Source of the DNA: Ornithinibacillus gellani
GTDB taxonomy: Bacteria > Bacillota > Bacilli > Bacillales > Amphibacillaceae
Direction: 5' to 3'
Assembly: GCF_003730295.1 (NCBI RefSeq)
Contig: NZ_QTSZ01000047.1
Coordinates: 124,001-188,000 of the forward strand
DNA length: 64,000 bases
Below, piece by piece: positions 25,270 through 33,712 of this stretch. Numbering within the stretch: the first letter of the stretch is position 1; each line of letters starts with the position of its first letter. The translations under genes and the position numbers were made by a program. Under the pieces are notes generated by a model. It was not told where the DNA came from. It did no database searches and worked only from the letters and a program-made list of their open reading frames with translations.

Positions 25270-26580
25270 TTGGCATATAAAGATGAGCAATTACATGAGG
25301 AAAAAGTGTTCAAGGACCCTGTCCATCGTTATGTTCATGTACGTGATCGTGTCATTTGGGATTTAATCGCGACTCCAGAGTTTCAACGATTACGCAGGGT
25401 GTCTCAATTGGGAACGACAAATATTACTTTTCACGGAGCAGAGCACAGCCGATTTAATCATTCCTTAGGCGTGTATGAAATTGTCCGCCGAATCCTGTAT
25501 AACTTTCGTGGGCTGCCACATTGGAATGATGATGAGCGCTTGCTATGCCTATGTGCTGCGCTGTTGCATGATCTTGGACATGGACCGTTTTCGCATTCAT
25601 TTGAAAAGGTATTTAAACTGGATCATGAGTATTTTACCCAAGCAATTATTACCGGGGATACATATGTGCATCGAATTTTGGAACGTGTTCGACCAGGCTT
25701 TGCCAAGGATGTAGCAGATGTCATCGGCAAAACCTATGCGGACAAGCTTGTCGTTAGCCTAATCTCCAGTCAGATAGATGCGGATCGGATGGATTACCTG
25801 CAGCGGGATGCCTATTATACAGGAGTAAGCTATGGCCATTTTGATATGGAGCGAATTCTGCGTGTCATGCGTCCGATGGAGGATCAGGTCGTCATTAAAT
25901 CAAGCGGCATGCACGCAGTTGAGGATTATATTATGAGTCGCTATCAAATGTATTGGCAGGTATACTTCCATCCTGTAACAAGAAGTGCGGAAGTTATCTT
26001 GACTAAAATACTGCATCGCGCCAAATATTTATATGAAAATAATTATACGTTTAAGCTGGATCCAACACATTTCCTTTCCTTCTTCAAGGGGAAGGTTTCA
26101 CTAAAGGAATACATTCGATTGGATGAAACGATTGTTTATTATTATTTCCAGCAATGGCAGGATGAAGAGGATGCCATTTTAAGTGACCTTTGTGAACGAT
26201 TCATTAATCGCCGACTATTTAAATATGTTGACTTTAATCCAAATGTACAGCTGCAGGAACTCATGCGCCTACAAGTGTTATTTCAGGAAGTCGGAATTGA
26301 TCCGAACTACTATTTAGTCGTTGATTCATCTTCAGATTTACCATATGATTTTTATCGTCCTGGAGAGGAAGAGGAGCGACTGCCCATTCATTTACTCATG
26401 CCGACACATGAGCTGAAGGAGCTTTCCCGACATTCAGACATTGTAGATGCAATCTCCGGGAAAAAACGTACTGATCATAAGCTTTATTTTCCACTGGATT
26501 TTCTGGAGGAAAAAGGAGCAGCAGCAACAGAAATTATGGAAATATTGAGCAGGCAGGGAGAGATAGATTATGCTGACTAA
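25270..26580 (+). CDS. ywfO: HD-domain phosphohydrolase YwfO
   Basis: A 436-residue HD-superfamily protein related to dGTPase/SAMHD1-type hydrolases. The metal-binding residues are in HSLGVYEIVRRI, the HD pair in AALLHDLGHGPFSHSFE, and a distal Asp in ISSQIDADRMDYLQRDAYYTG. The N terminus KVFKDPVHRYVHVRDRVIWDLI is typical of the YwfO group. The physiological nucleotide is not established. TTG 25270 gives the family N terminus MAYKDEQ; GTG 25261 is an alternative. It overlaps ywgA by 11 bp. Confidence 0.9.
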   Translation: MAYKDEQLHEEKVFKDPVHRYVHVRDRVIWDLIATPEFQRLRRVSQLGTTNITFHGAEHSRFNHSLGVYEIVRRILYNFRGLPHWNDDERLLCLCAALLHDLGHGPFSHSFEKVFKLDHEYFTQAIITGDTYVHRILERVRPGFAKDVADVIGKTYADKLVVSLISSQIDADRMDYLQRDAYYTGVSYGHFDMERILRVMRPMEDQVVIKSSGMHAVEDYIMSRYQMYWQVYFHPVTRSAEVILTKILHRAKYLYENNYTFKLDPTHFLSFFKGKVSLKEYIRLDETIVYYYFQQWQDEEDAILSDLCERFINRRLFKYVDFNPNVQLQELMRLQVLFQEVGIDPNYYLVVDSSSDLPYDFYRPGEEEERLPIHLLMPTHELKELSRHSDIVDAISGKKRTDHKLYFPLDFLEEKGAAATEIMEILSRQGEIDYAD

Positions 26581-27082
26581 TCATGCCAATTTAATGCGCT
26601 TTTTTGCAGAAGCAAAGGAAATTACCGGCCGTAAAAAACTGCAAAAAATGATTTATATTTTGCAGGTATGTGGTCTACCATTTGAGGAAAAATATCAATT
26701 TCATTTTTATGGACCATACTCTGAGGAACTCTCCCTTCGGATGGAGGAATTATGTAATCTTGGATTTTTGCTTGAGACAAAAGAGGATAAAAGTAATTTC
26801 ATTCAATATGAATATCGTGTGACAGCAGAAGGCTTAAATTTCCTTGAACAGTTTGCGGTTGACATGCCGCAGTTGCCGGATTTATTCACGATTTTGAAAG
26901 GGAAAAGTGCGCGCTTTCTAGAACTGGCTGCAACGATGCTATACTTTCGTGATTTGCCAAAAAACGAAGTGGAAGAAAAGGTGCAAGTAGTGAAGCCAAA
27001 ACAAAACTATACACAGGATGAGGTTCAGGAGGCTTGGACATTTATCGATCAAATGATGACCAAAGCAAAAGGTACACACTAA
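26570..27082 (+). CDS. ywgA: YwgA family protein
   Basis: A 170-residue soluble protein with winged-helix-like character: RFFAEAKEITGRKKLQKMIYILQVCG and YQFHFYGPYSEEL resemble the antitoxin SocA/Panacea-type fold (resemblance, not proof). B. subtilis YwgA occupies the same place after ywfO. ATG 26570 lies inside the end of ywfO, so translation is probably coupled. Function unknown. Confidence 0.82.
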   Translation: MLTNHANLMRFFAEAKEITGRKKLQKMIYILQVCGLPFEEKYQFHFYGPYSEELSLRMEELCNLGFLLETKEDKSNFIQYEYRVTAEGLNFLEQFAVDMPQLPDLFTILKGKSARFLELAATMLYFRDLPKNEVEEKVQVVKPKQNYTQDEVQEAWTFIDQMMTKAKGTH

Positions 27083-27290
27083 CAATTGCATCTAAGTATG
27101 AGGAAATGTTGAACCATCTAATCACTTGACAGAATAATACCTTTATCGCTAATCCAATATAACGAAGCAATTCGAAAGCATGCAGTCTATTCTGAGCTAT
27201 GCTACAATGGTGGCAATCATGAAGACTGTGTAGAGGTAAAGGGAATATAAACGTACGGTCTGAAGAATGAATTGTAAGGAGGAATCATGC

Positions 27291-27803
27291 ATGGATTCGA
27301 ATCAGCCTAAAAAGAAGAGCAATGCATTTACCATTATAAAGGACGATCCGAATGATGGACATGGTGGATATGGGGTAGGTGCTATCAGCCTGGAAAACAT
27401 GTCACCCGTTATTGTCGATCCGAATGAAGATAAGGCGTATATCGATATGGGGGCAATGCATGCCCGTAGTGAGGTAGAACGTCGGGTTAAATTTCTTCCG
27501 AATAAGGATGAAGTACCAAATGGCAAGCTATATTGGATCGTATGGGTGAACATGGAACGTAACGACCATGGTCCTTTTTACAGTGGTGTTGCGGCAAGCG
27601 AAATTCGAGTGGACCGCCCAATTAAGCGGGCCTATAAGTCGATGGCAGAACATGTAACCCATATGGAAAAATCATTAAAAGGCCATATTATTGTAGACCA
27701 TATGGATGATAAATCGAAAAAGTTACTCGGGGATTTCCTCAAGGAGTTCGATGCGGCATATTGGGAAAATTCCACAGATGAATTAAAACAAGCTTTAGCT
27801 TAA
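27291..27803 (+). CDS. ywhD: YwhD family protein
   Basis: A 170-residue soluble protein of the YwhD family: NAFTIIKDDPNDGHGGYGVGAISLENMSPVIVD is a near-invariant N-terminal block, followed by AYIDMGAMHARSEVERRVKF. Function unknown; the protein is widespread in Bacillaceae at this locus. ATG 27291 has AAGGAGG 8 bp upstream. The next gene on the plus strand is far away; a dispersed element and an orphan terminator follow. Confidence 0.88.
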   Translation: MDSNQPKKKSNAFTIIKDDPNDGHGGYGVGAISLENMSPVIVDPNEDKAYIDMGAMHARSEVERRVKFLPNKDEVPNGKLYWIVWVNMERNDHGPFYSGVAASEIRVDRPIKRAYKSMAEHVTHMEKSLKGHIIVDHMDDKSKKLLGDFLKEFDAAYWENSTDELKQALA

Positions 27804-27861
27804 GCAATTGCCAGCTGCCGTGTTGTACATTCAAGAACGATAGCTTTGTCAGGTCAGATAT

Positions 27862-27956
27862 ATAGTGAAACTTCAATCAGTGGGGGTTTTTGCACTTTCC
27901 CCACTGATTGTTAGTTGAACCAATCAGGCCCTTACTGGCTGTTAACCTGTGATAAA
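27862..27956 (+). repeat. Dispersed two-hairpin element, copy 2 (internal hairpin deleted)
   Basis: Forward orientation. It starts TAGTGAAACTTCAATC, keeps the first hairpin (AATCAGTGGGGG / CCCCACTGATT) and the conserved TTGAACCAATCAGG block. It then jumps from ACTGGCTGT directly to TAACCTGTGATAAA, losing the second hairpin and one arm of the outer pairing. Confidence 0.85.
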
Positions 27957-28073
27957 ATTGAACAAATTGTGAACGAATCATGAATAATGGTGCAGGGGTA
28001 TTGTACTTATTCGTGTAAATTTGTAAACTATTAGTACATGGGCTTTATCCTGTGTTACTAGGACAAAAAAGAT

Positions 28074-28123
28074 GCCGACTGTGGCAGCGGATGGACACCG
28101 CTGGCTAGTCGGCTTCTTTTTTT
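28074..28123 (+). terminator. Strong orphan terminator, possible 3' end of a small RNA
   Basis: GCCGACT pairs with AGTCGGC and CAGCGG with CCGCTG inside it; eight T residues follow. No plus-strand gene ends nearby (ywhD stops 270 bp upstream). A weak promoter (TTGTAC 28001-28006, TAAACT 28024-28029, 17 bp) would give an RNA of about 90 nt. The minus-strand pbpG gene ends just after it. Confidence 0.6.
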
Positions 28124-28156
28124 TATTTTGGCGAATTAAATGGTTTTGTGGCGTGT

Positions 28157-30172
28157 TTATCTAAAAAAGACTTCAAACCATTTTTCCAATACGCCTTTTT
28201 GCTCCTCTGGCATATGATTGGCATGTGTGATACACATTTCAGTTGGTTCCTGTCCTGCTTCGAAATACATGATGCGACTTGTTGGACAACCCGGAGTTGC
28301 CCGCAGTCCGGTTTCGGGATCAATTGGTATTCCAATGACTCCTGGAGGCGGTATGAAAGGTGCTGCTTGCTTATTAGCATGAATACCTTCCATCAGATTG
28401 GCCCAAATTTGCTTCGCATACGTCGTTTCCTTCACTTTTTCTATTTTTCGATTGTCATCATAGCCAACCCAGATCCCTGTAACCGCACGCGGGCTAAAAC
28501 CGAGCATCCAGCTGTCTGTTGGGGTAGAGCCGGATTTACCAGCGTACGTATGTGTGAGCTGATCTGAAATGAGGGAACCTGTCACAGCCATATAGCCGTC
28601 AAGCTCATGATCAAACATTCCAGTCATCAAATCGGTTAAAATGAATGCCTTTTTGGGATCAAGCAACTGTTTTTGTATTGGTTTTCGTTCGTAGAGGCTT
28701 TTCCCATTACTATCGACGATTTTTACAATCGTATGTGGCACTGTTTGTATTCCACCACTTGCAAGCATGCTATAGCCTGAAACCATCTCCTGAACAGATA
28801 CAGCAGCTGTTCCTAATGCCAAGGAAGGCACAGCAGGTAGCTGCCCGGAAAAGCCAAACGTTTTGGCAGTATCGACCAATGTTTCCGGACCGAGAAATAA
28901 ATTGGTCTTTACCGCATAGATATTGTCAGACAGAGCGAGCGCTTGTGCAAGTGTGATTGGTTTGTATGCGTAATAACCATTGAAATTACCCGGATTGTAT
29001 GTTTCATCGTTTGGCAATTGAAAAACAGTCGGTTTACTTTCCAGCATCGTTCGTGCATTATAGCCATTTTCAAGTGCTGCATAATATAAAAAAGGCTTAA
29101 ATGCGGAGCCTGGCATTCGTTTCGCTGCAACTGCCCGGTTAAAAGGACTCGCCATATAATCCCGTCCACCAAGCATGGCAGTGATGGCACCCGTTTTTGG
29201 TTGCATAACCATGGCACCAGTTTGTACATCGCTGTCAGCTGGGATGATTTGATGGACCTGCTTCATCAATTCATGCTGCGTTTCTTCAACGATGGTCGTA
29301 TAAATATGAAAACCGCTTGAACGTACGGTTTCCGTATCCATTTCCAAAATGGAGGCGGCTTCCTTTAAGGCAGCATCGAGAAAATAACCATAAGGTCGCT
29401 TCACATCGACTGGAATTGGATTTGCATATGCTAGCTTTTCTTGTGAAGCAGTTGTAAATGCTTCATCTGTAAGGAAGCCTTCCTTTCGCATATTTTTCAA
29501 AATATGCTGCTGTCGTTTCGTAGCTCGATCGGCATCATTGAATGGGGAATAATAGGCAGGCCCTTTTGGTATACCAGCAAGCATAGCTGCTTCAGCGACA
29601 GAAAGCTCTGCAGCAGATTGATTAAAATAATATTTACTGGCTGCTTCAATCCCGTATGCACCATGACCGTAATAAATGGTGTTTAAATAACCTTCCAATA
29701 TTTCGTCCTTGGAATAATGCTTTTCCAATCGTAGGGCATAAAAGGCTTCCTTTAGCTTGCGGCTGAATTTTTTCTCCGGTGTGAGAAATAAATTACGTGC
29801 ATATTGTTGTGTTAATGTACTTGCTCCCTCTTTTAAGGATAGGCTTTTAATATCCTCTGAAATGGCAGCAAGAATTCGCCGATAGTCTAGCCCATGATGC
29901 TCGTAAAAGCGCTTGTCTTCTGTTAAAAGTGTGGCTTCAATAAGTGCTGGTGATATATCTTCGAGTGGGACCCAATAGCGACTTTCGACCCCTTTTTCTT
30001 CACCAATTACTTTGTCTTTATCATTTAAATAAATGGTTGTCTGTACCGTATGTAAATCAGGGGCAGGCATAAGAAATGCTGCAAGGTGCACAAGTGAAAA
30101 AGCCAATGCCAGCAACGAGATGCAGCCCGCAAAGATATATAATGGACCTATTTTTCGAAAAAATGTATGCAT
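28157..30172 (-). CDS. pbpG: Class A penicillin-binding protein (PBP2D/PbpG type)
   Basis: A 671-residue bifunctional peptidoglycan synthase. One N-terminal membrane helix precedes a glycosyltransferase-51 domain (catalytic Glu in LLTEDKRFYEHHGLD, then GASTLTQQYARNLFL). The transpeptidase domain has the active-site Ser in MPGSAFKPF, SDN and the KSGS triad, a conservative change from KTG. Position between ywhD and ywiB matches B. subtilis ywhE/pbpG, a forespore protein acting in the spore germ-cell wall. ATG 30172 follows TGGGAG; the longer frame from 30211 lacks a site. No sigma-G promoter was identified. Confidence 0.9.
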   Translation of the reverse strand: MHTFFRKIGPLYIFAGCISLLALAFSLVHLAAFLMPAPDLHTVQTTIYLNDKDKVIGEEKGVESRYWVPLEDISPALIEATLLTEDKRFYEHHGLDYRRILAAISEDIKSLSLKEGASTLTQQYARNLFLTPEKKFSRKLKEAFYALRLEKHYSKDEILEGYLNTIYYGHGAYGIEAASKYYFNQSAAELSVAEAAMLAGIPKGPAYYSPFNDADRATKRQQHILKNMRKEGFLTDEAFTTASQEKLAYANPIPVDVKRPYGYFLDAALKEAASILEMDTETVRSSGFHIYTTIVEETQHELMKQVHQIIPADSDVQTGAMVMQPKTGAITAMLGGRDYMASPFNRAVAAKRMPGSAFKPFLYYAALENGYNARTMLESKPTVFQLPNDETYNPGNFNGYYAYKPITLAQALALSDNIYAVKTNLFLGPETLVDTAKTFGFSGQLPAVPSLALGTAAVSVQEMVSGYSMLASGGIQTVPHTIVKIVDSNGKSLYERKPIQKQLLDPKKAFILTDLMTGMFDHELDGYMAVTGSLISDQLTHTYAGKSGSTPTDSWMLGFSPRAVTGIWVGYDDNRKIEKVKETTYAKQIWANLMEGIHANKQAAPFIPPPGVIGIPIDPETGLRATPGCPTSRIMYFEAGQEPTEMCITHANHMPEEQKGVLEKWFEVFFR

Positions 30173-30211
30173 GTCTAAAACTCCCAGGTATGATCTGCTT
30201 CCATCATGCAA

Positions 30212-30609
30212 ACAGATGTATTAAAAATATCGGGCTTTATTTCCCTTCATCATGACGACAAGTGTATGGATAAACAGCAGTCTATTACTTACATTATGGT
30301 GATCAAGCATCTGAATTAAACATCGTGCTGCACAAAAGCTCACCTCATCGAAAAACTATTGGGACTGCGCTTGCGCTCACCCCACCGAAAACACTTGTCT
30401 CAGGCACCTTCATGACCAACATCCTGTTGACCTCAAACCTTTGCTCTCCCACGTCTAAGGAGACACTGTGAAGTCAGGCGAAGCGATGACTGAACAGATG
30501 TCGCGCTTGTATCCGTAGTGGTGCATGCGAAGTATATTCCCTAAGCGGGGTATTCTACTTATTAAAAGTCGCTTTCTGATTGATTAGAAATAGCATTGTC
30601 CCTCCCTCG
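30212..30609. other. Gene-free stretch with an imperfect 36-bp direct repeat
   Basis: No ORF with a ribosome site was found on either strand. Locally higher GC and an imperfect duplication are visible: GCTCACCTCATCGAAAA near 30338 and GCTCACCCCACCGAAAA near 30374. It may be a decayed gene or element; B. subtilis carries speE-speB in this gap, but I see no remnant of those. Confidence 0.4.
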
Positions 30610-30635
30610 CTTACAGCCAGTTAATCTGTGATAAT
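30610..30635 (+). repeat. Solo right end of the dispersed element
   Basis: TTACAGCCAGTTAATCTGTG followed by ATAAT matches the last 25 bp of the dispersed element in forward orientation. Nothing else of the element is recognisable here. Confidence 0.75.
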
Positions 30636-30738
30636 CAATAAGAGAAATGAAAACAAATTGTATAAAAAATGTATTGCTATCTATCGTTTCAAACCGATAT
30701 AATTGACATATGTATGTAGGACTGGCGGGAGTGAAATC

Positions 30739-31164
30739 ATGGATCAACAGGTAGAGATAGAATTACAAACAATCATTGATGATGAAGGACAGATGGAATA
30801 CCATACGGTCCGGGAAATAGGACGTTGTTTTCAGAAAGGCAATCGAACCGTTCTGACTTTTGAAGAGAAAATAGAAAACGAAGTAATCAAAAATTTAATT
30901 ACCATACAGCCTGAACGTGTATCCATCAAACGATCTGGTATTGTTGTGATGAATCAGCAGTTTCAATTGAAGCGTAAAACAGAAAATATTTTTCAGCATC
31001 CACATGGCAATATCCATATGGAAACATTTACACATACAATTGATTATGAACAACCTGCTCCGGATAAGCACCAAGGGTTATTGCAAATGACTTATACCGT
31101 ACAGCTGAATGGTCAGGAAAATCGCGAGCATAAGTTAATCTTGCGTTTCGAGCCGTCACATTAA
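30739..31164 (+). CDS. ywiB: DUF1934 family protein YwiB
   Basis: A 141-residue predicted beta-barrel protein of the lipocalin-like DUF1934 family (B. subtilis YwiB is about 142 residues). Features are VEIELQTIIDDEGQMEYHTV, LTFEEKIE and a C-terminal GLLQMTYTVQLNGQ. ATG 30739 follows GGGAG. In B. subtilis ywiB sits directly before argS; here argS is absent and a terminator follows, so the neighbourhood has been rearranged. Confidence 0.85.
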   Translation: MDQQVEIELQTIIDDEGQMEYHTVREIGRCFQKGNRTVLTFEEKIENEVIKNLITIQPERVSIKRSGIVVMNQQFQLKRKTENIFQHPHGNIHMETFTHTIDYEQPAPDKHQGLLQMTYTVQLNGQENREHKLILRFEPSH

Positions 31165-31180
31165 AAAAAGTACTTCAAGC

Positions 31181-31228
31181 AAGCGAAGACAAGTTAGGCC
31201 ATGTCCAGATTGGTTTTCGCTTTTTTTC
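31181..31228 (+). terminator. Intrinsic terminator after ywiB
   Basis: AAGCGAAGAC pairs with GTTTTCGCTT (G-T pairs allowed) across a loop of about 20 nt, followed by seven T residues. Confidence 0.7.
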
Positions 31229-31252
31229 TGGCAGCATTTTTTTAAAAGGGTG

Positions 31253-31280
31253 TTGACTGAATGTTCATTCATAATATACA
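31253..31280 (+). promoter_or_regulatory. fadF promoter with FadR-like operator
   Basis: TTGACT at 31253-31258 and TATACA at 31275-31280 are 16 bp apart. The palindrome TGACTGAATGTTCATTCA at 31254-31271 overlaps the -35 and spacer and matches the B. subtilis FadR operator TGAMTGANTANTCAKTCA at all but one fixed position. FadR of Bacillus represses beta-oxidation genes and is released by long-chain acyl-CoA, so fadF should be part of that regulon here. Confidence 0.75.
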
Positions 31281-31374
31281 GTAGAGATAGATTGTTCGCT
31301 TGTTTTTTATTTTTTAGAAAAATGCAATCGCTATCATTTTGGGTTATGCTTATTATAAAAAGGGGGAGCGGGTC

Positions 31375-33480
31375 ATGAATACGTTTGAATGGATCAATTT
31401 ACTGGCATTTATTGCTGTCACCATATATGGAATTTATTTATTTGCCAGAGTTGTTGCAACGCGGGTCGCTTATATTAGACTAGGTAAAAAATCAGACTTT
31501 GATTTTGATTTAAAGAAACAGGTAAAAAAGATTATTACCATTGTATTTGGCCAATCAAAGCTCTTAAAGGATAAAAAATCAGGCACCATTCATGTCATGA
31601 TGTTTTATGGTTTCATTCTGGTACAGTTTGGTGCCATTGACATGTTTATCAAGGGCTTGGCACCTGGTAAGCATTTGCCGTTTGGAGTGCTTTATCCCGG
31701 GTTTACCTTTTTCCAAGAAATTGTAACGATGACCATTTTGGTTGCGGTTATATGGGCGTTCTACCGTCGTTATGTCGAGAAGCTTGTTCGTTTGAAGCGT
31801 GGCTTTAAAGCAGGGCTGGTACTTGTATTTATTGGCACATTGATGTTATCTGTTTTGGCTGGAAATGGGATGGCACAAATCTGGCATGAAACGGGTACAG
31901 CATGGACGGAACCAATCGCTAGTGTCATAGCTTTGGCCTTTGGCTGGTTATCGCCACAAGCAGCAATGGTATTGTTTTATTTGGCTTGGTGGGTACATAC
32001 AGTGACATTGCTCAGCTTCCTCGTATATGTACCACAATCTAAGCATGCGCATTTAATTGCTGCACCAATCAACGTATTTTTTAGTAAGCGTGTACCAGGT
32101 AAATTAAAAAAACTGGATTTTGATATAGATGAAGAAAGTGAAGAAGAGGATATCTCCTTTGGTGTTGGAAAGGTAGAGGATTTCGAACAAGTACAAATGA
32201 TTGATTTCTATGCTTGTGTGGAATGTGGACGTTGCACAGATGTGTGTCCTGCTTCAACAACTGGGAAAATGCTCTCCCCAATGGATTTAATGATTAAAAT
32301 TCGCGACCACTTGACAGATACGGGCGCAGCAGTTACAGGCAAGACAGCGTGGGTCCCTTCCTATTCGTTTTCCAATACGCCGGCTAACCTGGCTGCAAAA
32401 GGCGATGAATCAGCAGTTGCTGCGATTGAGAGCAGAAGTCTGATTGGGGATGTCATTACGGAAGAGGAATTAAACGCTTGTACCACTTGCCGAAATTGTG
32501 AGGAAGCGTGTCCAGTAATGAATGAGCATGTCGATAAAATTATTGATTTAAGAAGATATCTCGTCATGACGGAAGGGAAAATGGATGGCGATATTCAACG
32601 AGCTGTAATGAATATTGAACGTCAAGGAAATCCATGGGGCCTATCGAAGAAGGACCGTATTAAATGGCGTGAACTGGATGAATCCATTTATATTCCAACC
32701 GTGAAAGAACTGAAGAAAGAAGAAAAAGACTTTGAATACTTATTCTGGGTTAGTTCCATGGGTGCATATGATAGTCGCAGTCAAAAAATTGCCCTTGCAT
32801 TTGCAAAGCTAATGAACCAAGCAGGAGTGAGCTTTGCCATTCTAGGTAATAAAGAAGCAAACTCAGGCGATACAGCAAGAAGAATTGGAAATGAATTCTT
32901 ATTTCAAGAAATTGCTGAGAAAAACATCAAAGAATTTACCAAGCATGATGTGAAGAAAATTGTTACAATTGATCCACATGCATATAATATCTTTAAAAAT
33001 GAATATCCTGATTTTGGTTTTGAGGCAGAAGTATATCATCATACCCAGATGCTTTATGATTTGGTGATGCATGGCAAACTGAAGCCGCAGCGGCAAATCC
33101 GTGAAAAATTAACCTATCATGATTCTTGTTATTTGGGCCGTTATAATGGGGTTTATGACCCACCACGTGAAATCCTTCGCGCCATTCCGGGCTTGGAGCT
33201 GGTAGAGATGGACCGTTCCAAAGAAAATGGCATGTGCTGCGGTGCCGGTGGTGGCTTAATGTGGACGGAAGAAACGACGGGGAACCGGGTGAATGTTGCA
33301 AGGACAGAACAGGCACTTGCAGTAGAACCGACTATGATTTCCAGTGCATGTCCTTATTGCTTAACAATGCTAAGCGATGGAACCAAGGCAAAGGAAGTAG
33401 AAGAGGATATTAGCACCATGGACGTTGCAGAAATTCTAGCACTATCTGTTTTTGTTGAGGAAACAGTTAAAACCGCATAA
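31375..33480 (+). CDS. fadF: Membrane Fe-S oxidoreductase FadF (acyl-CoA dehydrogenase electron transfer)
   Basis: A 701-residue protein close in length to B. subtilis FadF/YwjF. The N-terminal third has about five membrane helices of the NarI/heme b type. Two 4Fe-4S motifs follow (CVECGRCTDVCPAS and CTTCRNCEEACPV). The C-terminal half has the two CCG-type domains seen in heterodisulfide reductase subunits (YHDSCYLGRYN and NGMCCGAGGG). It is thought to pass electrons from ETF or acyl-CoA dehydrogenase to menaquinone. ATG 31375 follows AAGGGGG. It heads the acyl-CoA gene cluster. Confidence 0.9.
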   Translation: MNTFEWINLLAFIAVTIYGIYLFARVVATRVAYIRLGKKSDFDFDLKKQVKKIITIVFGQSKLLKDKKSGTIHVMMFYGFILVQFGAIDMFIKGLAPGKHLPFGVLYPGFTFFQEIVTMTILVAVIWAFYRRYVEKLVRLKRGFKAGLVLVFIGTLMLSVLAGNGMAQIWHETGTAWTEPIASVIALAFGWLSPQAAMVLFYLAWWVHTVTLLSFLVYVPQSKHAHLIAAPINVFFSKRVPGKLKKLDFDIDEESEEEDISFGVGKVEDFEQVQMIDFYACVECGRCTDVCPASTTGKMLSPMDLMIKIRDHLTDTGAAVTGKTAWVPSYSFSNTPANLAAKGDESAVAAIESRSLIGDVITEEELNACTTCRNCEEACPVMNEHVDKIIDLRRYLVMTEGKMDGDIQRAVMNIERQGNPWGLSKKDRIKWRELDESIYIPTVKELKKEEKDFEYLFWVSSMGAYDSRSQKIALAFAKLMNQAGVSFAILGNKEANSGDTARRIGNEFLFQEIAEKNIKEFTKHDVKKIVTIDPHAYNIFKNEYPDFGFEAEVYHHTQMLYDLVMHGKLKPQRQIREKLTYHDSCYLGRYNGVYDPPREILRAIPGLELVEMDRSKENGMCCGAGGGLMWTEETTGNRVNVARTEQALAVEPTMISSACPYCLTMLSDGTKAKEVEEDISTMDVAEILALSVFVEETVKTA

Positions 33481-33532
33481 AAGTTATGGTAGAATGATAG
33501 AGGGCCATTGTGCCCCTATCTTTTCTTCTGAA

Positions 33533-33550
33533 ATTGAGCGAGCGTTCAAT
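33533..33550 (+). promoter_or_regulatory. Candidate TetR-type operator upstream of the thiolase operon
   Basis: An 18-bp imperfect palindrome, ATTGAGCGAGCGTTCAAT, with 14 of 18 positions symmetric. It differs from the FadR box at 31254. The TetR regulator gene inside the same operon (39503) is an obvious candidate to bind it (inference). Confidence 0.45.
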
Positions 33551-33628
33551 CGCGGTAAGAGTGCAATCATGTGTATTGCCAGCTTGTACGTCATCTTTGG
33601 AAGGAACACTTATGAAGTCATCGAGAAA

Positions 33629-33642
33629 AGAAAGCGCTACCA
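33629..33642 (+). promoter_or_regulatory. Candidate cre (CcpA) site
   Basis: AGAAAGCGCTACCA agrees with the cre consensus TGNAARCGNWWWCA at 12 of 14 positions. It lies 70 bp before the thiolase start; mmgA of B. subtilis is catabolite-repressed, which fits. Confidence 0.4.
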
Positions 33643-33712
33643 ATGTGATGGGAAGTAGTATGCTTGAAATCATACCAATGAAATAAAAACAGGAATGAAA
33701 GAGGGATGTAAG

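Noticed and set aside
28148-28567. 139-codon plus-strand ORF over pbpG
   Set aside because: Antisense to the conserved C-terminal region of a well-supported class A PBP; no ribosome site.
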